NCBI GenBank assembly: GCA_964508865.1
Contig: CAZDVP010000058.1
Location: forward strand, 1-10,712
Direction of reading: 5' to 3'
Length of the DNA: 10,712 bases
Source: UBA3263 sp964508865
GTDB taxonomy: Bacteria; Bacteroidota; Bacteroidia; Bacteroidales; Muribaculaceae
Position 1 is the first letter of the stretch; the number at the start of each line of letters is the position of its first letter. Of this stretch, positions 1 to 5,543 are shown in pieces. The notes under the pieces are model-generated. The model made no database searches and was not told the DNA's origin. It worked only from the letters and a program-made list of their open reading frames with translations. The position numbers were made by a program, and so were the translations under genes.

Positions 1-823
1 GCACGTCCTTGCCGTAGCTGCCGGCTTCGCGGCGGAAGCAGGCCGAGTAGGCGCAGTTCTTTTTGGGGAGCTGGTCGCCGGGAATGATAACGTCGCGATA
101 GAGGTTGGTCACCGGAACTTCGGCCGTGGGGATAAGGTAGAGGTTGTCGATCTGGCAGTGATACATCTGGCCTTCCTTGTCGGGCAGCTGGCCGGTGCCG
201 ATGCCGGAGGCTTCGTTGACAACGTAGGGCGGCTGAATTTCCAGGTAGCCGGCTTCGTTGGCCTGGTCGAGGAAGAACTGAATCAGCGCGCGCTGCAGGC
301 GGGCACCCTTGCCGATATAGACCGGGAAGCCGGCGCCGGTGATTTTCACGCCCAGGTCGAAGTCAATGAGGTTATATTTCTTGGCCAGGTCCCAGTGGGG
401 CAGGGCGTCGTCGCCCAGCTCGGGCATCGGGCCGCCGGTTGCTTCAACAACGTTGTCGGCCGCGGAGGTGCCGGCGGGCACGCCGGAGTAGGGCACGTTG
501 GGAACCGACAGCAGGATTTCGCGGATTTCGCTTTCGGCGTCGGTCAGCTGTGTGGCAATGTTTTTTTGCTGTTCCTTGAGGTCGGCAACCTGAGCCTTAA
601 CGGCGTTGGCCTCTTCTTTCTGGCCTGCTTTCATCATTGCGCCGATCGATGCGGCGAGTTTGTTGAGCTGAGCAGCCAGGTTGTCGTTTTGCAGCTGGAG
701 TTCGCGGCGACGGTTGTCGGCGGCTATAACGCGGGCAATCGGCTCTTTGCCGTCGAAGCCCTTAACGGCCAGACGTTCAACTATCCGGTCGGGATTTTCT
801 TTGATTTGCTGGAGGGTTAACAT
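1..823 (-). CDS. serS: Seryl-tRNA synthetase, N-terminal 274 residues (3' end outside window)
   Basis: This enzyme attaches serine to tRNA-Ser (and tRNA-Sec where present) in the cytoplasm, using ATP. The visible part has the family's N-terminal tRNA-binding coiled-coil arm (roughly residues 1-105, rich in charged and Leu/Ala heptads, beginning MLTLQQIKENPD). The class II catalytic core follows: the motif 1 region near residues 177-200, the serine-recognition stretch TAEVPVTN at 233-240, and motif 2 FRREAGSYGKD at 263-273. Bacterial SerRS is usually about 425 residues, so around 150, including motif 3, lie beyond the left edge. The ATG at 823-821 is chosen because MLTLQQIKENP matches the normal SerRS N-terminus. 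It starts 12 bases after the yqeY stop with no promoter between, so the two are probably cotranscribed. The identification is secure. Confidence 0.97.
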   Translation of the reverse strand, partial: MLTLQQIKENPDRIVERLAVKGFDGKEPIARVIAADNRRRELQLQNDNLAAQLNKLAASIGAMMKAGQKEEANAVKAQVADLKEQQKNIATQLTDAESEIREILLSVPNVPYSGVPAGTSAADNVVEATGGPMPELGDDALPHWDLAKKYNLIDFDLGVKITGAGFPVYIGKGARLQRALIQFFLDQANEAGYLEIQPPYVVNEASGIGTGQLPDKEGQMYHCQIDNLYLIPTAEVPVTNLYRDVIIPGDQLPKKNCAYSACFRREAGSYGKDV

Positions 824-835
824 CTTTGCGGGGAG

Positions 836-1285
836 TTATGAAAGAAGTTCGCGTACTTTTGCAGAAATAACTTTGCCGTCGGCACGTCCGGCCAGGGCCT
901 TGGAGGCCACTCCCATAACGCGGCCCATTTCCTTGGCCGAGGTGGCGCCGGTTTCGGCAATGATTTTTTTGAGCTCGGCGGTCAGTTCCTCGTCGGAGAG
1001 CGCCTTGGGCAGGTATGCTTCGATTGCGGCGGCTTCGGCCAGCTCGTTTTCGGCCAGCTCGGGGCGGTTTTGCGAAATGTAGAGCTCGGCGGTTTCCTTG
1101 CGCTGCTTCACCATTTTGGCGAGGATTTTCAGCGCAGCGTCGTCGGCCAGGTCGCCACTGGCGCCTTTGGCTGTTTTTGCTTCAATGAATTCTTTCTTGA
1201 CGCCGCGCAGGGCTTCAAGGCGCACCTTGTCCTTAGCCAGCATTGCGGCTTTTATGTCGGCGCTTATCTGATCAAAAAGATTCAT
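836..1285 (-). CDS. yqeY: YqeY / GatB-YqeY-domain protein
   Basis: This 149-residue protein matches the stand-alone YqeY family, which is related to the C-terminal tRNA-binding helical domain of GatB, a subunit of the Glu-tRNA(Gln)/Asp-tRNA(Asn) amidotransferase. The biochemical role of free YqeY is not well established. Seen directly: the family N-terminus (MNLFDQISADIKAAMLAKDK), the 'RLEALRG' helix, the central QRKE..ELY..QNRPELAENE region near residues 61-82 and the tail with 'MGRVMG' and 'ADGKVISAKVRE'. The length is normal. The protein is almost wholly alpha-helical, with no signal peptide, so it is cytoplasmic. It lies immediately upstream of serS, which fits a translation-related role. 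Its own promoter element lies about 40 bases upstream. Confidence 0.93.
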   Translation of the reverse strand: MNLFDQISADIKAAMLAKDKVRLEALRGVKKEFIEAKTAKGASGDLADDAALKILAKMVKQRKETAELYISQNRPELAENELAEAAAIEAYLPKALSDEELTAELKKIIAETGATSAKEMGRVMGVASKALAGRADGKVISAKVRELLS

Positions 1286-1322
1286 AAATTCTCTTATATT
1301 ATATTTATGGTGTTTAACCCCG

Positions 1323-1330
1323 CAAAGTTA
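1323..1330 (-). promoter_or_regulatory. Bacteroidetes-type -7 promoter element for yqeY-serS
   Basis: The minus strand reads TAACTTTG here, an exact match to the sigma-ABfr -7 consensus TAnnTTTG, ending 37 bases before the yqeY ATG. The -33 element is poor: at a 20-base spacing the sequence is TTAG rather than TTTG. A run of eight Ts lies just upstream of the element on this strand, at 1340-1333. Confidence 0.65.
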
Positions 1331-1372
1331 CGAAAAAAAATTGTGAACTGCTAATAATTCGTTTTTGGCGGA

Positions 1373-2416
1373 CTATTTTAGCTCTGATTCAATTTCTTCT
1401 ATTGAGGGTAATGAGCTTTTGAATTCATCCGGAATGAATTTTGTTAGCTGAAACTCAGCAACTCCAATTGGCTGCGATGAGGACTCGAGCGCGTATTGAG
1501 CAAGGACGTTATCTTTGTCTTTACATATGAGCAGACCTATAGTCGGATTGTCTTGCTCTGTTTTGAGGATATGGTTTACTGCTGTCATGTATGTTCCGAG
1601 TTGACCTATGTCGCCGGCTCCGAATGTGCCTGTCTTTACCTCAATGACACAATAAGCATGGAGCTTAACATTATAGAACAGCAAATCTATGAACTGCTCG
1701 GTGTGACCTACCTTTAACTTATATTCTTCGCCAACATAGGCGAAACCCGAACCGAGTTCAAGAAGAAACCGCGAAATGTTGCTCATCAACGCTTTTTTGA
1801 GCTCCCGTTCTTTATATGGCTCCGTCATTTCAGTAAAGTCGAAAATATATGGGTCTTTAGTCAGCTCTTGAGCCAGGTCGCTGTTGGGCGATGGTAGCAG
1901 ACGCGCAAAACTGGACTGGGCTTTTCCCTGCCGCAGGTGTAGATTGGAGTTGATGAATGATTTCAAAACGTTTCGTGACCAACCTTCTTCAATAACTTTT
2001 TTGACATAGAAAAGCGCAGTTTCAGGGTCATTGAAATATTTGTCGATAATGATGCAATGGTGGCCCCAGGGGATTGAAAATATTAAGTCGTTGAAATTTC
2101 CAACAGGTTGTTGGAGATTTTCAATCCTGTCATGGTAAAGCAAATACATGTTTTTCATGTAGTAGAGGTTCTGGGGTGAGAACCCCTTGCTCCCGGGGAG
2201 CTCATGGCGCAAGTCTTCACTGAATATTTTAAAGAATCCACTGCCATACACGTTGTCGGCGTTACGTGTGGCAATATCTCGCCCTATTGACCAGTAGAAA
2301 CGGAGCATTTCTTGATTGACTTGCGATGCCGCCTTAATCTGATGTTTTTTGTAGCGTTCTTTTACCTCTTGAATCCAGCTGGAGTAGTTCGAGTTGGTTT
2401 TAATTAGCTGACTCAT
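1373..2416 (-). CDS. DUF1016 / YhcG-type PDDEXK nuclease, solitary
   Basis: This 347-residue protein resembles the YhcG/DUF1016 family, a predicted DNA nuclease often found in defence islands or beside restriction-modification genes. Its N-terminal half is the DUF1016 helical domain (about residues 10-160), with family features such as SQVNQEMLRFYWSIGRDI and SPQNLYYMKNMY. The C-terminal half carries a PDDEXK core: D244 in FIDLLFYN, E259 and K261 in CVIEVKTG, and Q272 in the following QLGTYM helix. The active site therefore looks intact. The frame stays open to a TTG at 2458, but that codon lies inside the -7 promoter element, so the ATG at 2416 is used. GC is about 40-50 percent against 60-68 percent in nearby housekeeping genes (by eye, sampled lines), which suggests acquisition. 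No methylase, helicase or toxin partner is adjacent. Confidence 0.88.
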   Translation of the reverse strand: MSQLIKTNSNYSSWIQEVKERYKKHQIKAASQVNQEMLRFYWSIGRDIATRNADNVYGSGFFKIFSEDLRHELPGSKGFSPQNLYYMKNMYLLYHDRIENLQQPVGNFNDLIFSIPWGHHCIIIDKYFNDPETALFYVKKVIEEGWSRNVLKSFINSNLHLRQGKAQSSFARLLPSPNSDLAQELTKDPYIFDFTEMTEPYKERELKKALMSNISRFLLELGSGFAYVGEEYKLKVGHTEQFIDLLFYNVKLHAYCVIEVKTGTFGAGDIGQLGTYMTAVNHILKTEQDNPTIGLLICKDKDNVLAQYALESSSQPIGVAEFQLTKFIPDEFKSSLPSIEEIESELK

Positions 2417-2455
2417 ATTTTGAAAATGGGCGATTTTTAGGGTTGTTATCAAGTG

Positions 2456-2487
2456 CAAAGGTAGCGAAAAAATCGTTAAATGCTAAA
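2456..2487 (-). promoter_or_regulatory. Promoter of the DUF1016 nuclease gene
   Basis: The minus strand carries TACCTTTG (2463-2456), matching TAnnTTTG, and TTTA (2487-2484, three of four to TTTG) 20 bases further upstream. This predicts a leader of roughly 30 bases before the ATG at 2416. It overlaps the upstream TTG that would otherwise be taken as the start codon. Confidence 0.65.
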
Positions 2488-2501
2488 AAAATAATTTGGG
2501 T

Positions 2502-2527
2502 GGCTTAAACCTTCCCTGCTTTAAGCC
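2502..2527. repeat. Perfect 8-bp inverted repeat upstream of the Spy-like gene
   Basis: GGCTTAAA (2502-2509) and TTTAAGCC (2520-2527) are perfect inverted copies separated by 10 bases. They end 46 bases before the ATG at 2574. A near match to the -7 element, TAATTTG at 2492-2498 (one base short of TAnnTTTG), lies just upstream. If used, the dyad would sit over the transcription start, where an operator or a 5'-leader hairpin would be expected. No run of Ts follows, so it is not an intrinsic terminator. Confidence 0.55.
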
Positions 2528-2573
2528 GTCAAAGGAAGTGTAAGTGAAATTTTAAATTTATTGATTGATTATT

Positions 2574-3074
2574 ATGAAGAAAATTTTTGTAGCACTGGTT
2601 GCTGTGGCCATGACTGCCGGTTTTGCCGCCAACGCAGCGAATGATAAGAAATGTGACAAACAATGCGAAGCCGCCAAGTGCGAGCAGAAAGCTTGCCCCA
2701 AGGAGCGTGCCAACTGCCCCGAGATGCGCGAGTTCGCAGGCCTGGACCTGACCGACGCGCAGAAAGACCAGCTCAAGGCTCTCAACGCCCAGCGCTTCGC
2801 CGACGCCAAGAAAGCCAAGGAAGCCCGCAAGGCTGAAAAGAATGCCAAGGCTCAGGCCCGCCGCGATGATCGCCAGCAGTATCTCAACCAGGTTAAGGGC
2901 ATCCTGACTCCCGAACAGTACACCAAATATCTGGAAAACCAGCTCAAAAGAGAAAAAGGTCCCAAGCAGCACATGCAAAAGGCCGGTGGCCGCCAGATGA
3001 AAGAAGGCCAGGCCAAGAAGCAGTTCAAGGGTCAGGCCGAACGCGCCCAGAAGGCCGTTGAAGTAGAAAAGTAA
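2574..3074 (+). CDS. Exported Spy/CpxP-like LTxxQ protein with N-terminal cysteine cluster
   Basis: This 166-residue protein has a clear Sec signal peptide (MKKIFVALVAVAMTAGFAANA, probable cleavage after residue 21), so it acts in the periplasm. It carries two LTxxQ motifs, LTDAQ (59-63) and LTPEQ (111-115), 52 residues apart, the hallmark of the Spy/CpxP/ZraP superfamily of small helical envelope-stress chaperones and metal sensors. In Bacteroidales, similar proteins may be annotated as DUF4890. Between the signal peptide and the first motif are five cysteines (27, 31, 36, 41, 48; spacing C-x3-C-x4-C-x4-C-x6-C). The region between the motifs is a Lys/Ala/Arg-rich helix likely to form a coiled coil, and the tail is Lys/Gln/Gly-rich. 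A start three codons earlier (2565) is possible, but MKK gives the normal signal peptide. The gene is monocistronic, with a terminator immediately downstream. Confidence 0.8.
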   Translation: MKKIFVALVAVAMTAGFAANAANDKKCDKQCEAAKCEQKACPKERANCPEMREFAGLDLTDAQKDQLKALNAQRFADAKKAKEARKAEKNAKAQARRDDRQQYLNQVKGILTPEQYTKYLENQLKREKGPKQHMQKAGGRQMKEGQAKKQFKGQAERAQKAVEVEK

Positions 3075-3133
3075 AGCACTTTAGTATATATAATAGTACA
3101 CAATTTCTGTAAAACAAGCCTTTAAAAACCGAG

Positions 3134-3173
3134 GCGCCGCCGGTCCGTGATGGGCAGGCGGCGCTGTTTTTTT
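3134..3173 (+). terminator. Intrinsic terminator of the Spy-like gene
   Basis: GCGCCGCC (3134-3141) and GGCGGCGC (3157-3164) form a perfect 8-bp all-GC stem around a 15-base loop, followed by TG and seven Ts (3167-3173). This is a strong rho-independent terminator on the plus strand, 60 bases after the Spy-like stop codon. It separates that gene from the channel gene. Confidence 0.9.
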
Positions 3174-3219
3174 CGCCGGTGGCCCAACTTTTTCGGCCTC
3201 CGGGCAGTTTATTTTATAT

Positions 3220-3924
3220 ATGGCAATAACCGATGTTGACTTAAGGAAAACCGTGCTGCTGATCATGCGGCTGTTGGTGTTGGTGGCCGCCGGCCTTCTG
3301 GTTGCGGTTATCAGCGTTGACAGCTTCCGCAACATGTCGTTTGTCATGGATCCCTTCTATGAAAGGCTCCAGACCTGGATTTGCTATTTCTTTCTGTTTG
3401 ATATCGCCGTTGAATGGTCGCTCAGCTCGCGCAAGATGCACTATCTTTGGAGCAATCTGTTCTTTATTCTGGTCAGCATCCCTTATATGCAGATTATCGA
3501 CCGGTTCGGCTGGCGGCTGCCCGAAGCGGTGGTTTTCGTTGTCAGGTTTATGCCGCTGGCCCGCGCGGCCTATGTTATCGGCATGCTGGTCGGCGCCACA
3601 GCGCGCAACCGCATGACATCAATGTTTGCCACCTATATGACCATTCTCGTTGCGAGCCTCTATTTCGGGTCGCTGATGTTTTTCATTGCCGAGCAGCCGG
3701 TGAATCCCGGCGTGAGAACCATTTGGGACTCACTCTGGTGGGCCATAATGGATATGACAACCTGCGGCAGCTCCATTTCGGAGATGACACCCACGGGTCA
3801 GGTGCTCGGGGCGGTGCTTGCCGCCGAGGGGCTGATGCTCTTCCCGGTGTTTACGGTCTACATCACGGCCGCCCTGACCCGCTCGCCCTCGCCGACCCAA
3901 CCGGCAGCGTCTACCGGCAGTTAG
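3220..3924 (+). CDS. Voltage-gated-channel-like ion transporter with non-canonical filter
   Basis: This 234-residue inner-membrane protein has the six-segment layout of voltage-gated cation channels. Hydrophobic spans fall near 12-32 (S1), 51-67 (S2), 76-93 (S3), 101-125 (S4), 136-157 (S5) and 194-219 (S6). A pore loop lies between the last two. The loop aligns with potassium channels: SLWWAIMDMTT (171-181) is the pore helix, and TPTGQ (190-194) matches the TP.G after the filter. The filter itself reads T-C-G-S-S-I (181-186) instead of TVGYGD. The S4 candidate holds only two arginines (R109, R115), so voltage sensing is doubtful. There is no cytoplasmic RCK or cyclic-nucleotide domain; the C-terminus ends in a short Ser/Pro/Thr tail. 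The fold is well supported, but which ion passes, or whether any does, cannot be told. No consensus promoter was recognised. Confidence 0.8.
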   Translation: MAITDVDLRKTVLLIMRLLVLVAAGLLVAVISVDSFRNMSFVMDPFYERLQTWICYFFLFDIAVEWSLSSRKMHYLWSNLFFILVSIPYMQIIDRFGWRLPEAVVFVVRFMPLARAAYVIGMLVGATARNRMTSMFATYMTILVASLYFGSLMFFIAEQPVNPGVRTIWDSLWWAIMDMTTCGSSISEMTPTGQVLGAVLAAEGLMLFPVFTVYITAALTRSPSPTQPAASTGS

Positions 3925-4265
3925 TTTGCCCGGAAGTTTAGGCTGTTGCTGAGCGAGCGGTTGATAAAGTCGTTGATAGTGGTCCCTGCTGAATAGGCCG
4001 CTGATGCAATGGCGGCGTGGAGTTCCGAAGGTATCCTTAGGTTGAGTTTGCCGCTATATGGTTTGGCAGGAATTATGCCTCGTTCTTCGCAACTGGCCAG
4101 ATAGGCATCAACTGCTCCCTCGAAGTCCTTTTGGATTTCTTCAACTGATTCTCCTTCGTAGGATATGAGTGTTCCATGCAGACCCTGCACCTTCCCGAAC
4201 AGGCAGTCGTCTTCCGGAGAATATTCAACCGAACCGGTATAGCCTTTATATTTCAGATATCCCAT
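3921..4265 (-). CDS. hicB: HicB-family antitoxin
   Basis: This 114-residue protein is the antitoxin partner of the upstream HicA. Residues 1-65 are the partially degraded RNase H-like HicB domain (LKYKGYTGSVEYSPEDDCLFGKV, then a GLHG and an ESVEEIQKDFEGAVDAYL helix). This domain normally binds and blocks HicA. Residues 71-107 (KLNLRIPSELHAAIASAA, then TTINDFINRSL) form a ribbon-helix-helix DNA-binding domain, expected to repress the hicAB promoter. It starts 3 bases after the hicA stop, so the pair is translationally close. Its TAA overlaps the stop of the convergent channel gene by 4 bases (3921-3924). GC is lower than in flanking housekeeping genes. Secure as to family. Confidence 0.9.
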   Translation of the reverse strand: MGYLKYKGYTGSVEYSPEDDCLFGKVQGLHGTLISYEGESVEEIQKDFEGAVDAYLASCEERGIIPAKPYSGKLNLRIPSELHAAIASAAYSAGTTINDFINRSLSNSLNFRAN

Positions 4266-4268
4266 AAC

Positions 4269-4520
4269 TTAGATTAGTTTCAGAGTTTTGAGCTCATTTA
4301 CGATTTGTCGGATTTGATACATCTTCAGCTGATTGTTTGGGTGAGGTTTATGCAACAAAATAGTGTAGCTTTCTTTTGCATATTCAACTCTTGACCCTGA
4401 CGTCTTGCCTTTTGAGCGTTCTTCAAAGCCGAGAAATGTTAACAAAGTCCTCATCTCATCGTAGGTAAAATCCTTTGGCAATGAAAGGAGTCGTGCAATC
4501 AGTTTCTCTTTTTTGCTCAT
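4269..4520 (-). CDS. hicA: HicA-family mRNA interferase toxin
   Basis: This 83-residue protein matches the HicA toxin family, small double-stranded-RNA-binding-fold proteins that cleave mRNA when HicB is lost. The order is a helical N-terminus (KEKLIARLLSLPKDFTYDEM), a 'TLLTFLGFE' helix and strand, then KTSGSRVEYAKE (39-50), ILLHKPHPNNQLKMY (54-68) and a final helix. In many HicA proteins the catalytic histidine sits in a GSH motif. Here that position is Arg44 (GSR), and histidines occur instead at 57 and 60 in HKPHP. From memory, this GSR...HKPHP form recurs in Bacteroidetes HicA, so it is probably a subfamily trait rather than decay. It is the first gene of the hicAB operon and has its own promoter. 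Confidence 0.88.
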   Translation of the reverse strand: MSKKEKLIARLLSLPKDFTYDEMRTLLTFLGFEERSKGKTSGSRVEYAKESYTILLHKPHPNNQLKMYQIRQIVNELKTLKLI

Positions 4521-4532
4521 TAGGTTGTCAGC

Positions 4533-4583
4533 TTTAGTACCGCAAAGTTAATCAAAAAATCTGTAGATACCAAATTTAGTACC
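4533..4583. repeat. Direct repeats flanking the hicAB promoter (candidate HicB operators)
   Basis: TTTAGTACC occurs at 4533-4541 and again at 4575-4583, exactly 42 bp apart, about four helical turns. Partial copies lie at 4564-4571 (TAGATACC) and 4588-4595 (TTTAGTGG). The full copies bracket the -7/-33 elements. A ribbon-helix-helix antitoxin bound at both would lie on one DNA face across the promoter. The repeats are seen; the operator role is inferred. Confidence 0.5.
4543..4574 (-). promoter_or_regulatory. hicAB promoter, full Bacteroidetes consensus
   Basis: On the minus strand, TTTG (4574-4571) and TAACTTTG (4550-4543) are separated by 20 bases. This matches both the -33 (TTTG) and -7 (TAnnTTTG) elements of the Bacteroidetes primary sigma factor. 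It is the best promoter in the window, 22 bases upstream of the hicA ATG. Confidence 0.8.
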
Positions 4584-4588
4584 AAAAT

Positions 4589-5422
4589 TTAGTGGAATGC
4601 GGGGAGGGGGAGGAGGGTGACGGTGGTGCCGTCGAATTTGATCATCATGATTCGGGCCGGGTCGATTTTCAGGGCTTTGGTTATGCTGCCTATGCTGAGC
4701 GACTCAAGCTCTGATGCCGGAATCTGCAGCTGGTCGGGCGCTCCGAAGTAGTTGAGGCTGTTGGGGTCGGTTAGCAAGTTCATTTCGGCGTAGGTGCCGA
4801 AAAGAGTGACCATATAGCCGGCAATGGCGCCTTCGGGAAGTTTGCGTTGCGCCAGGCCCTCGGGGGTAATCATTACGAAGTCGAGGTTCAGAAAGCCGTT
4901 GGCCGGCAGGGTCGACGGGTCGTTGATAACGAGGCTTTCGGGCAGGGGCACGGTGCCGAATGTTGACTTATACCACTCGACCGACTTATCGCTCATTTCC
5001 GTCAGCGCTGGGTTCGGATTCCCGGCTTCCTCATAGGTTGTGGCGGAAAGTTTGTTGCCCTGGCCGGTGATTGTGGAGATGAGTTTGTTGGGCGTCGCAT
5101 AGAATTCGTCGCGGCTAACTTCCTTGCCGTTGACTTCAAAAGTTGCGGCGTTGGGAAAGATTGAGGTCAGGCATGCTTTGTCGAACCCAACGAAGCCGCT
5201 GCTGTCGGGATAATAGAATGTGAATTCCGAATCGGGTTCAACAGTGTAGGGCAGGTTCGAGGGCATGATGACCTTGTTGTTGTCGATGACTTCGGGCGTC
5301 AGTTTGCCTCCTTTAATAACTATGGGGTTTTTCAGTTCGTCGTCGACCGTGAGCTCCGGGTTGGCAAACGAAGTTGCGGAAATCAGGAGGGATGCGGCGG
5401 CGAGAAGCAGGGCTTTTTTCAT
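4589..5422 (-). CDS. Secreted protein of unknown function (277 residues)
   Basis: I do not recognise this family. The protein starts with a standard Sec signal peptide (MKKALLLAAASLLISATSFA, probable cleavage after residue 20) and has no lipobox cysteine, so it is probably periplasmic or secreted. The mature part is acidic and rich in Pro/Asn/Thr, with alternating short hydrophobic stretches suggesting mostly beta structure (for example FTFYYPDSSGFVGF at 67-80 and LNLDFVMITPEG at 178-189). It has a single cysteine (84), and the C-terminus ends in a strand-like MMIKFDGTTVTLLPLPAF. No catalytic motif is evident. The frame is open upstream to 5710 inside the peptidase gene; that extension is out-of-frame peptidase sequence and is rejected. 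The ATG at 5422 gives the signal peptide; an in-frame ATG at 5458 is less likely. It follows the M6 peptidase beyond a terminator-like hairpin, and no consensus promoter is seen in between. Confidence 0.75.
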   Translation of the reverse strand: MKKALLLAAASLLISATSFANPELTVDDELKNPIVIKGGKLTPEVIDNNKVIMPSNLPYTVEPDSEFTFYYPDSSGFVGFDKACLTSIFPNAATFEVNGKEVSRDEFYATPNKLISTITGQGNKLSATTYEEAGNPNPALTEMSDKSVEWYKSTFGTVPLPESLVINDPSTLPANGFLNLDFVMITPEGLAQRKLPEGAIAGYMVTLFGTYAEMNLLTDPNSLNYFGAPDQLQIPASELESLSIGSITKALKIDPARIMMIKFDGTTVTLLPLPAFH

Positions 5423-5471
5423 GATGGTCTGAGCTGGTGGATTGATGAATTGTTGCATCCTATTGTACGCG

Positions 5472-5521
5472 AAAACTCCCGCTAATATCACTAACGAGGT
5501 GTTAAATAATATTAACGGGAG
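5472..5521 (-). terminator. Hairpin terminator after the M6 peptidase gene
   Basis: On the minus strand, CTCCCGTTAATAT (5521-5509) pairs with ATATTAGCGGGAG (5488-5476), a 13-bp stem with one G-U pair. The inner bases TTAAC/GTTAG can extend it. Four Ts follow (5475-5472). The stem is long but the T-tract is short, so termination may be partial and the downstream secreted-protein gene could receive some read-through. Confidence 0.65.
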
Positions 5522-5543
5522 CAATGCTTTCTTTCTGGTCGCC

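Noticed and set aside
158..820. Plus-strand open frame opposite serS
   Set aside because: Antisense shadow; the minus strand encodes unmistakable seryl-tRNA synthetase.
1331..1372. Possible terminator of the DUF1016 gene (eight Ts at 1340-1333 on the minus strand)
   Set aside because: No GC-rich hairpin precedes the T-run, and it lies just upstream of the yqeY -7 element, so it is more likely part of that promoter region.
2529..2978. Minus-strand hydrophobic frame opposite the Spy-like gene
   Set aside because: Leu/Gly/Phe-rich antisense translation of a Lys/Ala/Gln-rich coding sequence. The plus strand has a signal peptide, LTxxQ motifs and a matching terminator.
4266..4520. hicAB as part of a larger mobile element
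   Set aside because: No integrase, transposase, terminal inverted repeats or target-site duplication were seen around the pair; only base composition hints at transfer.
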